A stretch of DNA of 7,008 nucleotides from JBEBBU01 sp041158225. Lineage in GTDB: Bacteria > Pseudomonadota > Gammaproteobacteria > Methylococcales > Methylococcaceae. The stretch covers positions 1-7,008 of the forward strand of contig JBEBBU010000045.1 of the NCBI GenBank assembly GCA_041158225.1. The letters are read 5' to 3'. The translations under genes were made by a program, and so were the position numbers. Positions 6,282 through 7,008 of this stretch are shown here, one piece after another. How positions within the stretch are numbered: position 1 is the first letter of the stretch; each line of letters begins with the position of its first letter. A model generated the notes under the pieces. That model did no database searches and was not told the DNA's origin. It saw only the letters and a program-made list of their open reading frames with translations.

Positions 6282-6286
6282 CTCAG

Positions 6287-6293
6287 CCTCCTT
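6287..6293 (-). promoter_or_regulatory. Strong Shine-Dalgarno AAGGAGG of aat
   Basis: The minus strand reads AAGGAGG, 5 bases before the aat ATG. This settles the start even though the predicted protein is shorter at its N terminus than the E. coli enzyme. Confidence 0.85.
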
Positions 6294-6318
6294 GTCGAAT
6301 GGACAGCACTCCCGAACG

Positions 6319-6345
6319 GCGCTGTTTGTATGTGATAATAGCGCT
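6319..6345. promoter_or_regulatory. Candidate shared promoter core between aat and ettA
   Basis: Reading rightward, TGT followed by GATAAT (6331-6339) makes an extended -10 for ettA, with a leader of about 20 bases. Reading leftward, the same bases give TATTAT (complement of 6335-6340), usable as a -10 for aat. Convincing -35 elements are missing in both directions. The core is bracketed by the inverted repeat GCGCT (6319-6323) and AGCGC (6340-6344), which could be an operator or chance. Confidence 0.35.
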
Positions 6346-6367
6346 TTACGATTCAGGATTACGAAAG

Positions 6368-7008
6368 ATGGCGCAATATATCTACACCATGAACAGGGTG
6401 TCCAAGATAGTCCCCCCCAAGAAGACTATCCTGGAAAATGTATCCCTATCCTTTTTCCCAGGCGCCAAGATCGGTGTACTCGGCCTCAACGGTTCGGGCA
6501 AGTCGACGCTCCTGAGAATCATGGCAGGTGTTGACAAGGATTTTGATGGGGAAGCCCGTCCCATGGCCGGCATCCATGTAGGTTATCTGCCGCAGGAGCC
6601 GCAACTGGATCCGGCCAAAACCGTCAGGGGCAATGTCGAAGACGGTGTCGCTGAAACCAAGGCCCTGCTTGACCGTTTCAACCTGATTACCGAAGCTTTT
6701 GCCGATCCTGACGCCGATTTCGACAAACTGCTCAGCGAGCAGGCCGAACTTCAGGAAAAAATTGATGCCGCTGGCGCCTGGGAACTGGATCGCACGCTGG
6801 AAATCGCTGCCGAAGCGCTACGCCTTCCAGACTGGGATGCCGATGTGACCAAGCTCTCGGGCGGTGAACGCCGCCGCGTGGCGCTGTGCCGCCTGCTGCT
6901 GTCCAAGCCTGACATGCTGCTGCTCGACGAACCGACCAACCATCTGGATGCCGAATCAGTCGCCTGGCTCGAGCGTTTCCTGCAGGACTACAACGGTACC
7001 GTTGTCGC
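6368..7008 (+). CDS. ettA: Energy-dependent translational throttle protein EttA (ABC-F), N-terminal part
   Basis: The first 213 residues of a protein normally about 555 long; it runs off the window edge without a stop. ABC-F proteins bind the ribosomal E site, and EttA gates the first peptide bond according to the ATP/ADP ratio. Visible in the first ATPase domain are MAQYIYTMNRVSKIVPPKK at 1-19, Walker A GLNGSGKST at 39-47 (Lys45), Q-loop Gln76 in YLPQEPQL, the inserted Arm region at about 95-140 with DPDADFDKL, signature LSGGERRR at 163-170, and Walker B LLLDEPTNHLD at 184-194 with catalytic Glu188. Glu188 has the same number as in E. coli. The start is ATG 6368, preceded by AGGA at 6355-6358 with a 9-base spacing. 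Identity is very secure despite the truncation. The second ATPase domain lies outside the window. Confidence 0.97.
   Translation, partial: MAQYIYTMNRVSKIVPPKKTILENVSLSFFPGAKIGVLGLNGSGKSTLLRIMAGVDKDFDGEARPMAGIHVGYLPQEPQLDPAKTVRGNVEDGVAETKALLDRFNLITEAFADPDADFDKLLSEQAELQEKIDAAGAWELDRTLEIAAEALRLPDWDADVTKLSGGERRRVALCRLLLSKPDMLLLDEPTNHLDAESVAWLERFLQDYNGTVV

Overview
The window looks like chromosomal DNA of a gammaproteobacterium. The gene set (TesA facing a YbbA/YbbP ABC pair, Aat followed by Bpt, and EttA) is typical of that class. The EttA start is very close to the E. coli protein as I remember it. A Halomonadaceae/Oceanospirillales relative is my guess from protein flavour and moderate-to-high GC, not something the sequence proves. 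All genes look intact. I see no insertion sequence, CRISPR array, tRNA, rRNA or prophage gene.

Layout, left to right. Bases 1-428 hold no convincing gene but contain several possible control sites: three exact DnaA-box matches, an FNR/Anr-type palindrome, a CRP-like half-palindrome pair, AT-rich repeats and a likely promoter. Bases 429-1052 (+) encode a small integral membrane protein of the PuuD/urate-oxidase N-terminal family. It converges on tesA (1129-1818, -), with a 12-bp stem-loop between them. The ABC ATPase ybbA (1796-2476, +) starts inside the 5' end of tesA, and the large FtsX/MacB-type permease ybbP (2473-4947, +) follows with an ATGA overlap. The tail of ybbP overlaps by 47 bases the tail of bpt (4901-5629, -). 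bpt lies downstream of, and overlaps by 8 bases, aat (5622-6281, -). An 86-base gap then separates aat from ettA (6368 onward, +), which runs off the right edge.

Functionally there are three modules. TesA (periplasmic SGNH thioesterase/lipase) with YbbA and YbbP is a conserved unit thought to move hydrophobic substrates out of the inner membrane and hydrolyse them. Aat and Bpt are the two aminoacyl-tRNA-protein transferases that attach leucine (or phenylalanine) to protein N termini for ClpS/ClpAP degradation. EttA is the energy-sensing ABC-F translation factor. The genes are packed tightly: one divergent, one convergent and two same-strand overlaps.

The coding part is ordinary. The part most worth a second look is the non-coding left end, with its cluster of DnaA-box matches. 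A full replication origin there is not well supported, because the few base counts I made suggest C exceeds G on the + strand to its right. The stand-alone PuuD-type domain without its cytochrome c partner is the gene with the least certain role.
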